Assembly (NCBI GenBank): GCA_018894105.1
Contig: CM032121.1
Coordinates: 22,847,730 to 22,911,729, forward strand
Direction of reading: 5' to 3'
Source of the DNA: Jacaranda mimosifolia
Lineage: Eukaryota > Streptophyta > Magnoliopsida > Lamiales > Bignoniaceae
Length of the DNA stretch: 64,000 nucleotides
Shown here: piece after piece, positions 22,429-34,373 of the stretch
How the letters are laid out: each line of letters starts with the position of its first letter
Position numbering within the stretch: position 1 is the first letter of the stretch
Translations under genes and position numbers: made by a program
The notes under the pieces: generated by a model
Told to the model about the DNA's origin: nothing
Database searches by the model: none
The model's input: only the letters and a program-made list of their open reading frames with translations

Positions 22429-22839
22429 GGTTCAATAGTGAATTGAACTTGGCACTTGGGAGAGTGCTGCCTACCTCTTAATTGCTCAATTTGCCAGAAT
22501 GCTCAATCGCACCTGGGTCAATTGAGAGGCAGTTTTCTCTTTTTTTATGCTGAATTTGTGCTAAAGTGAGTATTCAAGCCTCGAGGCTTTGTCCTTTGGC
22601 TGAAAATTGTTGCCACTTTGAGGAATCGATCTTGGGCTTGTTTGAGTTGTTTGCTAAATGTTCATTGGTTTGAGGAGTCGATACTTGCCCTTTGCATGAC
22701 GCCTAATAACTTGAAATTGCTTATCAATTTTATCATTTCTTGCTGAATTGGACGACAAAATTGCCTCTTAATTGGTGGAGAAGCTCAATTTCGCTAATAG
22801 TTGGAGATTTGACTATGGTCTACAAATCTACAAATTCCT
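22429..22839. other. CACTA interior, no gene seen
   Basis: Moderately AT-rich, with repeated short words such as TTGCTCAATTTGC and TGAGGAATCGAT. No coding similarity recognised. Confidence 0.45.
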
Positions 22840-23622
22840 TTTCGTATGCTAATTTTATGTATTTTCCTTTTCTAAAGAGAAAAACTTTTAATTTCTAGTA
22901 TTTTCATTTTCCTTAGAGGAATTTAGTTTTAATTAGAATTTTGTAAAACAAAGTAAGTACATCCTTATTTAAGATTCTTGCTCAAATACTCCGGACTTGT
23001 AATTCCTATTTGACTGCTAATATATCCTAAACCTATTTCCAGTATTTAACCATTTAATAAATTATCTTTTGTATACTTAAATTAATTTTTTTAGTAAAAT
23101 TTACATCAAATTCAGTTTAGCTCTTTAAACTCTATTTAAAGGTTTTTTTGTGATATTTTTTCAAGAACTAATTAAAAATAAAGCACATTGGATTGATATG
23201 AGTACTTTTTTAATAACCATGTAAAATTGGTTACTGTAAATATTTTTCTTAGTGACCATAAAATGTTGGTTGCTATAAGTTTATTTTTAGCAACCAAAAG
23301 AATTGGCTGTTAATCATCATATTAAAAGACTTACAGTAACCATCCAATATTTTGTTATTAAATTGGTCACAATTAATGTTCATATTTAGCAACAATAAAA
23401 GTTCTCACTAAATACTCCAATTTTGGTTGCTATACTACTAGCTAAGGTTGGTCAAGTTATAGCGACCAGTTATAGCTACCAAATATTGGTTAGTCACAAA
23501 AGTAGTTGTGTAACATGATTTCAACAACCAGATTACTTTTGGCGGCTAAAATTACATATTTAGCAAGCATTTTATCATGGTCACTGAGAATTTGGTCACT
23601 AAAATTATTTTTTCTTGTAGTG
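22840..23622. repeat. CACTA right terminal and subterminal repeat region
   Basis: It ends in ATTTTTTCTTGTAGTG, the exact inverse of the left end. From about 23190 inward-facing copies of TAGTGACC/TAGCAACC and their complements are dense. The more internal part (about 22880-23050) is an inverted match to 4185-4335, including AAGTAAGTACATCCTTATT. No gene is present. Confidence 0.85.
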
Positions 23623-23625
23623 TAA

Positions 23626-24844
23626 TGTGAATATATGATTTTCTAAAGTCACAAAGGTTGTGAACCCATGTCCAATAAGCGGTAAAACCTAATGGGTCAC
23701 ACATAAAAGTCAATTGGATATCCTATATAATGAATGGAATTGTCTAAGTGTTAGAGTAATTCCGTGGTGGCCAAAATTTGAGGAATTCGATTTAACGCAA
23801 TTTTTAGTCATTTTGGTTTGATCAATTCAATTGTTAAATTGATCTAATTAATTTGAGTTAAATTAAGACCAATTAAATTAAGTGTTAATTTAATTTGGTG
23901 CCATATGACTATTAATTGGTCAAGTAAATTTAAAGAGTTAAGTTTGTTAACTTAGAGGTTAAGTCAAAATTTAATTAAATTAAAGTGTTTAATTTAATTA
24001 AATTGAAGAAGTAGTCTTGGAGGGAAAATTCTAATGAAACATTCATTTGATGAATTAGAGTTTAATTGGTAGACATTTTCATTTAGATTCCAAATCAAAT
24101 TCAAATTCAAATTAACATGCAACTTGCAAGATGCTTGCTAATTGGCATGCTTAGGTGAACCCTCTCCTGAGGAAGGTGTGATGCCACCTTAACATCACAC
24201 CATCCTCCCTCTATATATAGATATAGAGGGGGCAGCCACCAGCTGATTTTTTATTCACACATTTTGTGAATCTAAACATTAGATCTAAAATTCTCTCCAA
24301 AATTGTGATTCTCTCATGTGTTGAGGTTCCAATCTTTTATTCACCTCTCTCCCTCACTATTTTTAGCCTTCAACCATGCTCTCTTCCTTCTTAGTTTTTC
24401 CATCTGAATTAAGGAGGAAAGGATAGTCCTTTGGTGCATGGACTTGGGCATTAGAGGCAAGACAAATTTTGGATTGCTTCTTTGGTTATCCTCTATTCCA
24501 TCAGTAATTTTCTAGACTCTGTTCGAGGTCATGTCGAAGGATTTTGGTGCTGAATTTTTTACTAGACATTCTCTACTGAGTTGGTGAAATTTTGGTCCAG
24601 ATTTGGCTTGAATCCGAGGGAATTTTCCACCTCAAATGTTGATCACACCGTGTTGTGCTAGAAGAAGTTTGCTTTTGGAAATGAAAGCACTTCTTCAAGT
24701 TTTGGTTGGATTTTTCTTAAGAGGTAACAATCTGACCTTAATCCATTATATTGGCATGATTTAGATCCTTGTGGTGTTGTAAACTATGTTACATTTTAGT
24801 TTTTAAATGTTTTAAATTGGATCCTTAGTCTTACACCTCTTTCA
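23626..24844 (+). mobile_element. Solo LTR F, right part
   Basis: This resumes the LTR interrupted at 3444 (TGTGAATATATGA follows the TAA duplication). It carries the promoter at 24175-24219 and ends ...CTCTTTCA at 24844. The next five bases, AGTGA, duplicate 2426-2430. No internal retroelement sequence follows; instead the antisense pol of element B resumes at once, which is why this is a solo LTR. Confidence 0.88.
24175..24219 (+). promoter_or_regulatory. LTR core promoter of F
   Basis: Palindrome 24175-24201 (arms GGTGTGATG/CATCACACC), then TATATATA at 24212-24219. Confidence 0.65.
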
Positions 24845-26670
24845 AGTGAATCTGCTATATTCTCTTATAATGCTACCCACTCCACTCGAATGTCGCGTCT
24901 ATCAATGATCTCCTAGATCAAATGATATCGCCTCAAAATGTCCTTAGATCGCCGATGAAATCTTAGCTCTTTGGCTTGCGCCATCACCCTATTGTTGTCA
25001 TAGAAGACAACTACAAGCACAACAATGCTAGGCACTACATCCAACTTTTAGATAAAGTTTTTCATCCAAACATCTTTCTTTGCAGCTTCTGAAGCCGCAA
25101 TATATTCTACCTTAGTGGTTGAATCGGTCATGGTGTCTTGTTTGGAACTTTTCCAACTCACTGCGCTGCCATTGTGGTAAAATATAAATCCAAAAGTGGA
25201 TTTTAGGTCATCTATATTAGATTGGAAACTAGAATCCAAAAACCCCTCAAGTTTCAATTTTCCATTGCCGTATACCAAAAGAAATTCTTGGTCCTTCTCA
25301 AGTACTTAAGGATTACTTTAACAGCCATTCAATGAATTTTACTGGGGTTAAATTAAAAGTGGCTCGTAAAACTTAGTGTATGTGCCACATCCGGCCTTGT
25401 ACATTGAATGACATACATTACGCTCTCTATGGTGGACGCATAAGGTATGTAGAACATTCTATGCCATTTGTCGTCAATCTTAGGTGCCATAGACTTGGAG
25501 TGACGAATACCGTATTCCATAGGGAAGAATCCTTCCCTCCTTAGATTCTTCCATACTAAACCTCTTTAGTATCTTGTCAATGTATAGTATTTGGGTAAGC
25601 CCCAGCATCCTCCTCGATCTATCTCTATACATATGTATTCCTAATACATAGAATGTTTCTCCTAAATCCTTTACTGAGAATTGAATAGATAACCATGCTT
25701 TAGTACACTCTACTATTGCACTCTCATTCCCAATGAGAAGAATGTCATCAACATAAAGCACAATAAACAGTACACTACGCCACTAGTTTTATTGTACACA
25801 CAAGGTTCATACACATTTTTTACAAAGCCAAACAATTTGACTATCTTATCAACTTTGGGACACCTGTTTGAGTTCATAAATGGATCTCTCGAGTTTGCAA
25901 ACCTTTTGCTCACTCCATTTGGATGTAAAACCTTGTGGTTGCTCCATATAGATTTCTTCTTCAATGTTTCCATTCAGTAAAGCGGTTTTCACATCCATTT
26001 GCCATATCTCATAGTCATAATATGCGGTTATGGCAAGTAAAATCCTAATGGACTAAGGCATTGCGACTGGTGAAAAGGTTTCCTTAAAATCAATATCGGG
26101 TCTTTGAGTGTAACCCTTTGCTGCTAGTCGTGCCTTAAAGGTCATAACCTCTCCATTGACTTATAGTTTTCACTTATAGATCCACTTGCAACAATGGGAA
26201 CTATTCTCTTTGGTAGATCTACCAAAGTCCATACTTTGTTTGAGTACATGGAGTCCATTTTGGATTTTATAGCATTTAGCTAATGTCTCAATTCTATGTC
26301 CAACGTAACTTCCTTATAAATCTTCGGATCATTATCCGATTGGCCCATTTCATGAAGGAATTCGAACCTTTTGGGTTGCTTCTTAATTTGGTCTAACTTT
26401 CTCAGAGGTTATGTGCAAGGCTCTTGATGTTCAGCTGTTTCTACTACTTGTTGGATTTGATGATCATCTTGAACTTCATCCAGTTCAACAACAATGTGTT
26501 TTCTATCTAATATAAATTTCTTAAAGGTGGCGTTCTTTGAAACAAACATTCTTTGTTCCAAGGGATCATAGAAATAATAACCCAAAGACTCTCTTAGGTA
26601 TCTCACAAACTTACACAAGGTGGATCTCGTATCCAACTTGTCTCCCACTAGCCACTTGATATAAGCATGA
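24845..26670 (-). pseudogene. B pol: integrase C-terminus, reverse transcriptase and RNase H
   Basis: On the minus strand from 26670 down: integrase C-terminal segment (YYFYDPLEQR), RT entry motifs, RT core with intact YVDDIL (about 25760-25743), and RNase H with FLDSSFQSN, TTKVEYIAASEAA and a C-terminal part that ends where F inserted. The reading frame is broken many times (open pieces at 26696-26409, 25973-25713, 25761-25480, 25278-25048). It retains the stretch near 26060-26095 that element A has lost. Domain identities are clear from alignment with A; the gene is dead. Confidence 0.88.
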
Positions 26671-28835
26671 TGTTGGAATAGTACCCAACAAGCCAATTAG
26701 ATTGGTCTTGTAAAAGCTATTTCCTTGTAAAGCAATATTCATTGAATGATATTCTTTATATGGCCATCTTCATCTTATGCTCTTTATTACTTCACTTGCA
26801 TTTGGATGAAGCCCCTAGACCACTCATGACTATGGGACTTGGTTTGATGACCATGGAATAAGTCTCACATGATCGTGATCTTAAATCTTTCAAGTCGTAG
26901 GATCTTACGAGATAGGACATCTAAGATCCAGATAGACTTTCACTAACGATGCATAAATTCAAGAATTGGATATTGCTCCATTCCATGAGCAACCGTATGA
27001 GATATGGGTGCTTATTAGAGAACAAGGCACTGAAGGCCCATCGGAGAATCCACTAGATAGCCATAGTGGCATGTTCTTTAGCTTACGCTAATGCATATTA
27101 TTAGTCTTCTGACTTGAGGATCCATGGTAACCTTGTGTTTGGTCCTCATGCTTTGACTCTTCCTTAACCACTTAGCGGGTCTTTCGGGTTGAGATTGGGT
27201 ATGAGCTACTTGGCATGGAGGTTTGTGAGATCCAAGATGAAATCTGACTTTTCACTTTTGTGAAGGGCGAGTGTATCTCCTATGTATTCTATAATGATCG
27301 ATTTAAAGAAATCCTTGTGAAAGGTGGTGTGACAATTTGGAAAAGAGTTTTCCGAAGATGAGGTCACACAAGGGAATTGAGCATTGAGAATAGAGACACA
27401 GTATCGAGGCTATTAGGGAGCTGACAAATATCTTACCCTGGGCCTCTTTTGGGAGATGGGAGACGGTAGGACCGTATTTACATGGTAAGTGTAGAGCTAT
27501 AACGGTTCTCCAAAACATTCATTTCCACCAATTAGTTGGGCTCTATGGGCTTGAGGTTGGACATCGACCATGGAGATTGGGTACTATTCAATTAATGAGA
27601 TTAATTGAATTGAGTCGATTAGTTTAAAAGTGTTTTAAACTAAAATGAATATATGATATTTAAAAGTCACAAAGAGTTGTAAGCCCATGTCCAATGAATG
27701 GTAGAACCTATTAGGTCACACACAAAATCCAATTAGCTTCTTAATTAATGGAGGAAATTTTCTAATTGTTAGAAACATCTCATAGTGGACCGATTTTAAA
27801 GTATCTTTGAAGGTCAATTTTGGTTTGATTAATTTAAGTGTTAAATTAATCAATTAATTTAACGAGTAAATTAGACCAATAATTAAGGAGTTAATTATTG
27901 AGTGCCAATATGACCATCCATTGGTCAAGTTAACTTAAAGAGTTAAGTTAACAAAATTCAAGCTTAAGAGTTGAGTTTGTTTGGTTTAAGAGTTAAGTCA
28001 AAGGTTAATTAATTAAATTAAAGTGTTTAATTTAATTAATGGAAAGTACATATTTTAGAGGGAAAATTCAAATGAAATGTTCATTTGAATTAACATTTTA
28101 ATTAGCTTAAAATTAGATTTCAAAAATGGATTTGAATTTGCATTTGCCACCTTGGTAATGCAAGTGGCCGCCCATCTTGAGGAAGGTGTGATGCTAAGTC
28201 CTCACCCTATATATAGATATAGTGGGTGTGTGGATTGCATATTGTTGAAAGTGTGAAAGAATTAGATTCTTTTGCAAATTCCCTCCAAAACCTCTTGCAA
28301 GCATTGCATTTATGTGTTGAAAACTTTACTTTCTTCTTCTTCTTCCCAACCAAAAATTGGTCTCCTCCATAGCTAATCTCTGGTCTTATTCTAGCTTATA
28401 GACTAGGGATTTTGGAAAATATATTTGGTGTGTGGATCATATCAATAGAGGCAAACAAGTTAGTTTGCCACAGTTTGGAGATCTACCTACACAGAGTCCA
28501 ATTTGACGAATTTTTCTAGGGAGATCAAAAAATCCTTTTGGTCCAAATTTTTTACTTTGTTTCCTCCAAGGTGTTAAGAGGTTGCAATATTTTTTCATGA
28601 TTTTTGGAGTAGTTTTGATGTGGTTAAAAATTGCTCTATTACTGCTGCGCAGTTTCTGGCAAATTCTGGATTGGTGAAAAGTTCACCACTTTCTCCTTGG
28701 ATTTTGGCATTTCAAGGTAACACTCTATCTAAATCTGAATTTTAAGCATGATTTGATCCTAGTTAGCATGTAAGCACTAGTTTATTAAGCTTTTAAAGTT
28801 TTTATAATTGGATCATAGTGCCTTACATATTTTCA
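26671..28835 (+). mobile_element. Solo LTR G inside B pol
   Basis: 2165 bp, TGTTGGAATAG...TTTTCA, + orientation, no internal domain. The flanks CATGA (26666-26670) and CATAA (28836-28840) are a one-mismatch duplication. Antisense B pol is continuous across it (…VKRLVGDKL on one side, SYSYLR region on the other). Short frames inside are not conserved and are left out. Confidence 0.88.
28185..28215 (+). promoter_or_regulatory. LTR core promoter of G, half palindrome
   Basis: Only the left arm (GGTGTGATGC, 28185-28194) of the family palindrome remains. The right arm is deleted. A TATATATA box follows at 28208-28215. Confidence 0.55.
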
Positions 28836-30040
28836 CATAAGATCCCCAAGCCAAGCTCTTAAGAAAGAGTAAGAAGGTGTTTGCCAAACCACATCTCATA
28901 CAGTATCTTTAGCACCGACTTTGAAGGTACTATATTTAGTAACTTCACTGTCATCTCTAAGGCATATCCTCAAAAAGATATAGGCAAGGCGTATCCTCAA
29001 AAAGATATAGGCACATTAAAAAATCTCATCATGGAATATATCATGTCCAACAAGGTATGATTTCTCCTCTCAGCTACTCCATTATGTTAGGATGTGCTGG
29101 GTAGAGTCCATTGAGAGAGAATCCCATTATCCTTTAGATAATCCAATTTGTACTTATGTACTTTCCCCCTCATCCAATGAAAGAGCTTTAATACTTAGTC
29201 TTATTTGTTTTTTTTACTTCATTCCTATACTCTTTGAACTTTTCAAATGTTTTGGGCTTGTACTTTATAAGATACACATGTCTGAACCGACGATGATCAT
29301 CGGTGAAGGTGGTGAAGTAAGAATAGCCTCCTCTTGCATCAACTCTTAGTGGGCCACAAACACCCATATGGATCAAATCCAAAGGACTTGTGGTTTGCTT
29401 CGATTGTCCCACAAAAGGAGTCTTGGTGGGAAGATCGCTCCGATTTTCCATTTAAACAAGATTCACAAGTAGGAAGATTCTCACTGCCACTAACATTTAG
29501 TGCTTTGAGAGCTTCTAACTTGCTCATCCTATTTTTAGAGATATGTCCAAATCTTTCATGCCACAAGATGGCATATTCCTGGTTATCTAATTTTCTTTTA
29601 CTTGATTGAATGTGCATTAATGAAGGTCGAGAATCTAAAATGTATAATCCATTGTTTAATGCATCTTGAGTAATTAAAGCACAATTCTTTAATGCTTTCA
29701 ACATCCCATTAGATATAGAAAAATCATATCCATCATTATCCAAAATGGGAATAGAAATAATGTTCTTAACAAGATTGGGTACATAGTAGCAAAGATCAAG
29801 TACAATGCAAGAATTCTTTAAATCTAACTTGATTACGCCTTCAACCATGGCCACAACTTTTGCTCCATTTCCAAGGTGAAGGATCATATCCCTTTTATTG
29901 AGACTCCTTCATCTTTCCATCTTTTGTAATGAATTATAAAGGTGAGAACCACATGCAGTATCAAATATCCATAAGGAAGAATTTATCATTAAATGCACTT
30001 TAATAAGGTATATACCCTTCCCAAAGGTGCCAAGGTATTC
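28836..30040 (-). pseudogene. B pol: protease and integrase
   Basis: On the minus strand from about 30040: protease (WIFDTACGSH, catalytic Asp kept), pre-integrase segment (YYVPNLVKNIISIP), HHCC module (WHERFGHI ... CESCL), and integrase core. In the core HTDVCGP is changed to HMGVCGP, so the first catalytic Asp is lost. A duplicated block of about 28 bp (GGCATATCCTCAAAAAGATA-like) lies at 28960-29010. Frames 29887-29339 and 29451-29188 are the largest open pieces. It is interrupted at 28835/28836 by solo LTR G. Confidence 0.85.
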
Positions 30041-30838
30041 TTTGCAATTTCTTTTCCATTGGCCTTTCTCGCCATAATAGAAACAAGTAGCATTGGCTTT
30101 AGCCTCTTTCTTTTTTTAGATTCCCCCAAACCTTTCAAAGGTTGCTTTCCCTTAGAAGAAGAACGTTTCTTCTTTTTACCTCCCTTTCTAGCACCCTTAG
30201 GGCCTTTAGACTTGAAGGAGAAAGCAAGCATAAGAGGCTTGTCTTTCTTCGTAGTTGCCTCGGTGATTACTAATATATTGATCAATTCATTGATTGTAAC
30301 TTCTTACATTGTCATGTTAAAGTTCACAACAAATTAGTCAAATGAGCTAGGCAATGATTGAAGGATCAAATCTACATAGAGCTCATTATCCATGACAACG
30401 TCCAATTGACCAAGTTCCTCGATGAGATTGACCATCTTTAACCCATGATCATGGGCACTCGAGCTTTTATTCGTTCTTGTCCTAAAGAGTTCCTTAGATG
30501 ATGAAAACCTTTCATGTCTAGTTTGTCTACCATACAACTCTTGTAGGTGCAAATAGATCTCGTGAGTGATTTTCATGTGCTGGTGAGACGTTTTGAGCTC
30601 ATAGACGTGAAGCCATCATGAGACATCTTGTTTGTAAATCATCATCCACAAATTTCATGAACACTTCACGTGCCTCATTGGTGGCATCATTGCCAATGGT
30701 ATCCGGCGGACTTTGATCAAGCACATAAGCCCTATTTTCCCAATCTACAATAATCTTAAGGTTTCTAATCCAATATTGTAAGTTAGGACTATTGAGTTTA
30801 TTAGTTTCCAAAATAGCGTTGAGTGGATTCTTAGCCAT
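30041..30838 (-). pseudogene. B gag
   Basis: Starts MAKNPLNAILETNKL, as in A. Open pieces 30838-30599, 30576-30334 and 30285-29989 together cover the copia gag domain, the Lys/Ser-rich segment and the zinc knuckle (30085-30044). The knuckle reads C-F-Y-Y-G...Q-W...C, so its second Cys and its His are replaced. Frameshifts separate the pieces. It is the same polyprotein family as A, with visible protein divergence. Confidence 0.88.
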
Positions 30839-31708
30839 TTGTTTTGAGATTTCAAAAATCTACAAAGTAGAAAAATAGAATATAAGCATGTGATTGAATA
30901 TTAACATTGAAAACGTGTTCATGGACATTCAATCATATTTTTCTCCTACTATTTTGTCAAATTCTTCACCCTAGATGAATTCAGGAAATCTTATTTCCTA
31001 GTGAGAATCAAGGCCCAAAAGGACTTGTAATGGACCCACAACTCGTGAGATATCCACAAATAATCCCAAGGTAAGCAACTTTTGCTAATTGCATCTATGT
31101 TCAACCCTTGGTATATTTTGCCTTACTTTTCATGTAAACCCATACCTCGTGCGACATCTACACTACTAGATGTAAAGTCGGACCTACCAATCAAGCTTTG
31201 ATTTGAGACGGCTCCATGTCATCCCACGCCTCGTGGCCAATGCATAGGAAGCATCAAATCAAAGGTCATCATATGCTAAGTATGTGATCACAACTTTCCA
31301 CCATAAGCGTGACCCATAACTTGTGAGACATCACACAAACGTGGTAGTGCTGTCAGGCCACATACTATTGGTAGAAGTCTTAGATTAATTAAGATTCCTT
31401 TTAATTTGTATCAATTTTGACATAACATTTGAAGGCACTTAAACTCTTATAAGTAGAGGGTTTTTCTTGCTTGCAAAGATCTCATCAAGTTTATTTTCTT
31501 ATTTAGATTTTCTATATCCTAACCATGCATCTCATACAACAATAGGATATGGAAAACATAAATAAGTAAATGCGCCTAGCATGTTCCTAGGGTGGGATGA
31601 CCATGAGCCTTAAGCAAGTAGTGCACTCAGAGCCATAGGTGCACTACTTAGTTGAATTTAAGTAGGTTGATTAAATCTAACAATTACATAAATGTATCCC
31701 CATACATT
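30839..31708 (-). other. B untranslated leader, gag-proximal part
   Basis: Matches the leader of A. It carries four degenerate copies of the CCCACGACTCGTG dyad (near 31034, 31140, 31233 and 31311) at the same spacing. It is interrupted at 31708 by element C, whose duplication is ACATT (31704-31708). The rest of the leader is at 54927-56008. Confidence 0.75.
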
Positions 31709-33945
31709 TGTTGGAATAGCGCCCTACAGCCAATAAGATTGGCATGTAAACTATTTCACTAGTGATACAATCTTGATTGAATGATATTCTTTATAAATGG
31801 CCATCTTTATCTTATGCTTATGTTACTTCCCAGGCATTTGGTTGAAGCCTTTAGATCACACAAGACTATGGGACTTGGTCACACACTAAGTGGTGATCAC
31901 GAAAAAAGTCTTACACGGTCGTGATCTAAAACACCCCAAGTCATAGAATCTTATGAGATAGGGCATCTACGATTTGAATATACTTGCACTAACGATGCAC
32001 AATCCAAGGATTGGATGTTGTTCCATTACATGAGCAATCCATATGAGATATGGGTGCAATCTAGTAGGTACTTGTTAGAGAACAAGGCATTGGAGGCCCG
32101 CCCAAAGAATCTACTAGGTAGCCGTAGTGGCAAGTTCTTTAACTTACGCTAGTGCATATAATTAGTCATTTGACCTGACGATCCATTTTAACCTTATGTT
32201 TAGGTCCTAATACTTTGACTCATCCCTTGTCATCCATGGGCCGTTCGAGTTGTGATTAGATATGGGCTACTTAAATATGGAGGTTTATGGGATCCACGAT
32301 GAGATCCGACTCCTTATCTTTGTGAAGGGCGAGTGCATCTCTTATATGTTCTATAATGGTTGATTCCAAGGAGTCCTTGGCCAAGGAAGTATGGCAATTT
32401 GGAAAAAGAGTTTTTCAAAGCTAAGGTCATAAATTAAAATCCAAAATTAAGAATAGATGCATAGTATCGAGGCTATTAGGGAGACGATAAATATCTTGCT
32501 CTGGGCCTTTTTCATAAAGATAGGAGACGAAAGGACTGTATTTATATAGTACATGTAGAGCTAGAATGGTTTACCAAAAGGATTCATTCGGCCAATTCTT
32601 GGGCTCCATGAGCTTGAGGTTGGACATCGACCATGGAAATTGGGTACTCTTCAATTAATAGAGATTAATTGAATTGAGTCAATTAGTTTAAAGGAGTTTA
32701 AACTAATGTGAATATTTGATATTCTAAAGTCACAAGAGTTGGGAGCCTACATCCAATGAACGGTAGAACCTAATGGGTCATACACAAAAGCCAATTGGAA
32801 ATCCTACTTGATGAAGGGAATTTTCTAAGTATTAGAAAGATTCATAGTGACCCAAAACTAAGGGTTACAGTTAATGTAGTTTTTAGTCATCATGGCTTAA
32901 TCAATTTAATCATTAAATTGATCTAATTAATTTGAGTTAAATTAAGTGTTAATTTAATTTAGTGTCACATGTCTATCAATTGGTCAAGTTAACTTAAAGA
33001 GTTAAGTTAACAAATACTAGCTAAAAGAGTTAAGCTAGTTGACTTAAAAGTTAAGTCAAAGTTTAATTAAATTAAAGTATTTAATTTAATTAAAGCGAAG
33101 AAATGAATTTGGAGGGAAAACTCAAATGAATGATTCATTTGGTGTGGAATTAGAGTTTATCTAGATGACATTTCATATGATGAAATGAAGATTCCAAATG
33201 AAATTCAAATTCACAAGAAATGTAGGTGCAACTTGCAACTTGTGTGAAAGTTGGCATGCAGATGTGGCGCCCCTCCTTGAGAAAGGTGTGATGCCACCTT
33301 GGCATCACACCATCCCCCTTTTATATGTAGATATAGAGGGGATGACCAACATGATAGATTTGCAAGCATTAAGATCTAATTATTAGATCTAAATTTCCTT
33401 CCAATTTTGTGATTCTCTGATGAGTTGAGGCTTCACACCTTCTTCACCTCCCTCCCTGATGTTTTGGCCTTCATCAAGTTTTTGCTTTCTTCTTAGTTAT
33501 TCCAGCTAAACTAGGAAGAAAAGAATTGTCCATTAGTGTGTGAACTTTCAAATTAGAGGCAAGACATTTGGATTTCTTGGTTTGGTGATCCTTTGTTCTA
33601 GCAGTGACTTTCTAGGCTCTGTTTGTTGCCTTGCCAGAGTTGTTTGGAGCTGAATATTTTACTGAACATTCTCCAATGAGTTGGGAAAAAGTTTAGTCCA
33701 TATTTGGATCAAATCGGAGGTGATTTGCCCAATCAAAAGTTGATCACACCTTGCTGCGCCAGAAGCAATTTGCTTTCAGGAAAGGAAACGCGTCTTCAAG
33801 TTTTAGTTGGATTTTGTTGGAGAGGTAATAATTTGACCTAGATCCATTTTATTGGCATTAATTTAGATCCTTGCGGTGGTGTAATTTAAGTTATTTTCAG
33901 TTTTGAAGTGTTTTAAATTGGATCCTTGACCTACATTGACTTTCA
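31709..33945 (+). mobile_element. 5' LTR of element C
   Basis: 2237 bp, TGTTGGAATAGCG...TGACTTTCA. It aligns throughout with 52672-54926 but with many substitutions, so C is older than A. The promoter region is at 33285-33327. Confidence 0.92.
33285..33327 (+). promoter_or_regulatory. LTR core promoter of C 5' LTR
   Basis: Perfect palindrome 33285-33311 (GGTGTGATGCC/GGCATCACACC), then a degenerate TATA (TTATATG) at about 33320-33327. Confidence 0.6.
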
Positions 33946-33947
33946 AG

Positions 33948-33960
33948 TGATATCGAAGCC
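33948..33960 (+). other. Primer binding site of element C
   Basis: TGATATCGAAGCC, two bases after the LTR. It is a degenerate form of the TGGTATC-type initiator Met tRNA site. Confidence 0.75.
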
Positions 33961-34373
33961 TTAGTTCATGCTATAATTTGAATTTTCCTTTGGTCGATTT
34001 ATGTGATGAATTGATCTAGATCTTCAAATACTTGATTCATATGATGAATTGGAGTGTTTGTATGATGATGCTTGTGGCTCCTTTGATGATGAGTAGATGT
34101 TATTCTAATATGTGTTTTAATTGTTAATTCATATGTTAGTGTAATTTGATTCACGATTAGTTAATGTTAAATTTTGGTTTAGCATTAACGGATGTTATAT
34201 GTTGATATAGAATGTTATATTTGACCTTAAGTTATTTTGGCCATTCTCAAAATCCAATAAGATTGGATTTAATTGGAGATTTTTGGAAGAATATGATTCT
34301 CACTTAAACTTGATTTTTGAAGCATGTTTAAGAACTTAAAATTTCATTTTTAAAAGGTGTTTCAGATATGAAA
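33961..34373 (+). other. C leader remnant
   Basis: It matches the LTR-proximal leader of A and B (for example GAAGAATATGATTCTCAC at 34291, also present inverted near 12440). It stops abruptly at about 34373. The GC-rich hairpin, the dyad repeats and the first ~20 codons of gag, which should follow, are missing. Confidence 0.7.

Larger units (their letters stand above)
3445..23622. mobile_element. CACTA (En/Spm-type) DNA transposon carrying gene fragments and nested elements
   Basis: The left end is CACTACAAGAAAAAAT and the right end is its exact inverse (23607-23622). The flanking three bases are TAA on both sides (3442-3444, 23623-23625), the 3-bp duplication typical of CACTA elements. Removing it restores a normal LTR sequence, as at 32690-32730. 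It spans 20,178 bp, about 9.8 kb without element A. Both ends carry many short subterminal repeats. I found no transposase (TNPD/TNPA-like) frame, so it looks non-autonomous. It contains CCR-like exon remnants, a MITE, a retroposon and element A. It lies in the solo LTR F, inside B. Confidence 0.92.

Noticed and set aside
15033..23000. Autonomous CACTA transposase gene
   Set aside because: No frame with TNPD-type motifs or a long open frame was visible; the interior is AT-rich with only CCR-like coding similarity.
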